Assembly: GCA_031258715.1 (NCBI GenBank)
Contig: JAIRMN010000215.1
Coordinates: 1-35,057, forward strand
Origin: Zoogloeaceae bacterium
Lineage (GTDB): Bacteria; Pseudomonadota; Gammaproteobacteria; Burkholderiales; Rhodocyclaceae
DNA: 35,057 nt
Reading direction: 5' to 3'
Of this stretch, positions 34,324 through 35,057 are shown one piece after another. A model generated the notes under the pieces. The model was not told the origin of the DNA. It was given only the letters and a program-made list of their open reading frames with translations, and searched no databases. Position numbers and translations under genes: made by a program. The stretch's first letter is position 1, and each line of letters begins with the position of its first letter.

Positions 34324-34386
34324 TTGTTATTCCATTTCTAATTCATTCATGTGATAATTTCTTCATTGTTCTTGCTGGAGAAAGCC

Positions 34387-34934
34387 ATGTCGCGACCAGC
34401 CAGTGGAGGCGATGAGGTTTTGCACAGGGCCCGCCGAGCCATTGCTTCGGCTCAAACGGTGGAGCAGTTGCGTCAGGCCCAGGCGGTGGTATTGCCACTG
34501 GACTACGGGTTGAGCTTGACCGGGACAGCACAGATCATTGGCGTTTCACCCGGATGGGTCTGTCAGTTGCGTCGGCGTTTCATGCGTGGGCAATTGGCGG
34601 GTACACCCGACGCCCCTGCGGCAGGCGGTCGCAAACGCCAGAACATGAGTGTGCAGCAGGAGCGTGAATTCCTGGCGCCCTTTCTGGAACAGGCCGCCAC
34701 AGGAGGCGTGCTCGTTGTTGGCCAAATCAAGGCGGCATTGGACAAGCGCCTGGGACGCAAGGTCGCGCTGGCATCGGCCTACAACCTGCTGCGCCGCCAC
34801 GGCTGGAGAAAGCTGGCGCCCGACAAGCGCCCCCCCCAAAAGTGACCCATTGGCGCAGCAGGCGTGGAAAAAAATTCTCCGAAACGCTCGCCGCCATCAT
34901 CTGCGGGTGTGCGCAAGGCCAAGCCATCAAATTG
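34387..34934 (+). pseudogene. IS630-family transposase remnant, two frameshifts and 3' truncation
   Basis: The ATG at 34387 follows GGAG. The first 152 codons give the helix-turn-helix half of an IS630-type transposase (LSLTGTAQIIGVSPGWVCQL, then LASAYNLLRRHGWRKLAP). At a run of eight C (34830-34837) the frame shifts: the expected PPKSDPLAQQAWKK continues in another frame. At a run of seven A (34868-34874) it shifts again to KFSETLAAIICGCAQGQAI. At 34935 repeat A begins, before the catalytic DDE domain is reached. The element is therefore dead, unless the homopolymer runs are sequencing errors. Its left inverted repeat was not identified. Confidence 0.75.
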
Positions 34935-35057
34935 ATCCAAAAACTAACTCCGGTTTGAAACCCCGCCCTTCAGGGCGGTGCGAAGGTTGAGACCCCGGCC
35001 TGAAGGCCGGGGTTTCGACCGTAGCCATTGGGGAGGGGATGCAAACCCCTTCCCAAT
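34935..35057 (+). repeat. Dispersed repeat family A, copy 3 (cut by window edge)
   Basis: ATCCAAAAACTAACTCCGG begins at 34935. Three hairpins follow: CCGCCC-TTCA-GGGCGG (about 34963-34978), ACCCCGGCC-TGAA-GGCCGGGGT (34992-35013) and ATTGGGGAGGGG / CCCCTTCCCAAT (35027-35057). The last ends exactly at the window edge, so the repeat probably continues. It agrees closely with the long copy at 11096. Confidence 0.8.

Noticed and set aside
1-35057. CRISPR array, tRNA, rRNA or prophage genes
   Set aside because: No regularly spaced repeats, no cloverleaf-like sequence, no 16S/23S signatures and no phage structural or integrase genes were seen.

Overview
The window looks like chromosome of a GC-rich betaproteobacterium, most likely a diazotroph of the Rhodocyclales type. 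The reasons are a nifL-nifA regulatory pair, a neisserial/burkholderial type porin, the order zapB-like gene, zapA and 6S RNA, fkpB-ispH, and glycine-riboswitch-controlled gcvT-H-P. This placement is inferred from gene content and recalled family resemblance. No search was run.

Layout. 1-709: the first codons of alaS and a small secreted cysteine-rich protein with a decayed partial paralogue, all on the minus strand. 857-3780: a copper-uptake pair (DUF2946 protein and TonB-dependent copper receptor). 4179-6384: three small secreted proteins, of which the first and third are paralogues. 6427-11322: a disturbed island bounded by two direct copies of a hairpin-rich repeat (family A). It holds a sensor kinase that has lost its 5' end, a gene-end fragment, an SH3-type gene split by an in-frame stop, and an AT-richer glycosyltransferase of the GT-C type. 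11358-16205: the glycine cleavage operon, with a promoter, a palindromic operator-like site and a tandem glycine riboswitch. 16314-19255: a porin with its terminator, then fkpB-ispH. 19437-21822: a sigma-54-type promoter, a NifL without its PAS domains, and a complete NifA. 22032-22878: zapB-like gene, zapA, 6S RNA and terminators. 22946-23743: a TauE/SafE permease. 23905-28990: the chaperone locus (grpE; dnaK, MORN-like protein, dnaJ), with sigma-32-type promoters before both grpE and dnaK. 29060-34228: a Ser/Thr kinase with a cyclic-nucleotide-binding-like domain, then a dynamin-like GTPase and an asparagine-synthetase-family amidotransferase in one minus-strand operon. 34387-35057: an IS630 transposase remnant cut off by a third copy of repeat A.

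Two dispersed repeat families run through the intergenic regions. Family A has copies at 7657, 11096 and 34935, all in the same orientation. It is built of hairpins with TGAA/TTCA loops and lies against broken genes. Family B has copies at about 3822, 16206, 21895, 23749 and 34280. It has a GAGGACAG-rich head followed by a GCTTCGTCGCTTCGC-type tail and lies close to gene ends. No transposase for either family is visible here.

The items most worth checking are the PAS-less NifL behind a sigma-54-like promoter, the operator plus riboswitch arrangement on gcv, repeat family A, the MORN-like gene inside the dnaK-dnaJ operon, and the dynamin-amidotransferase operon. Most of the remaining genes are ordinary housekeeping genes.
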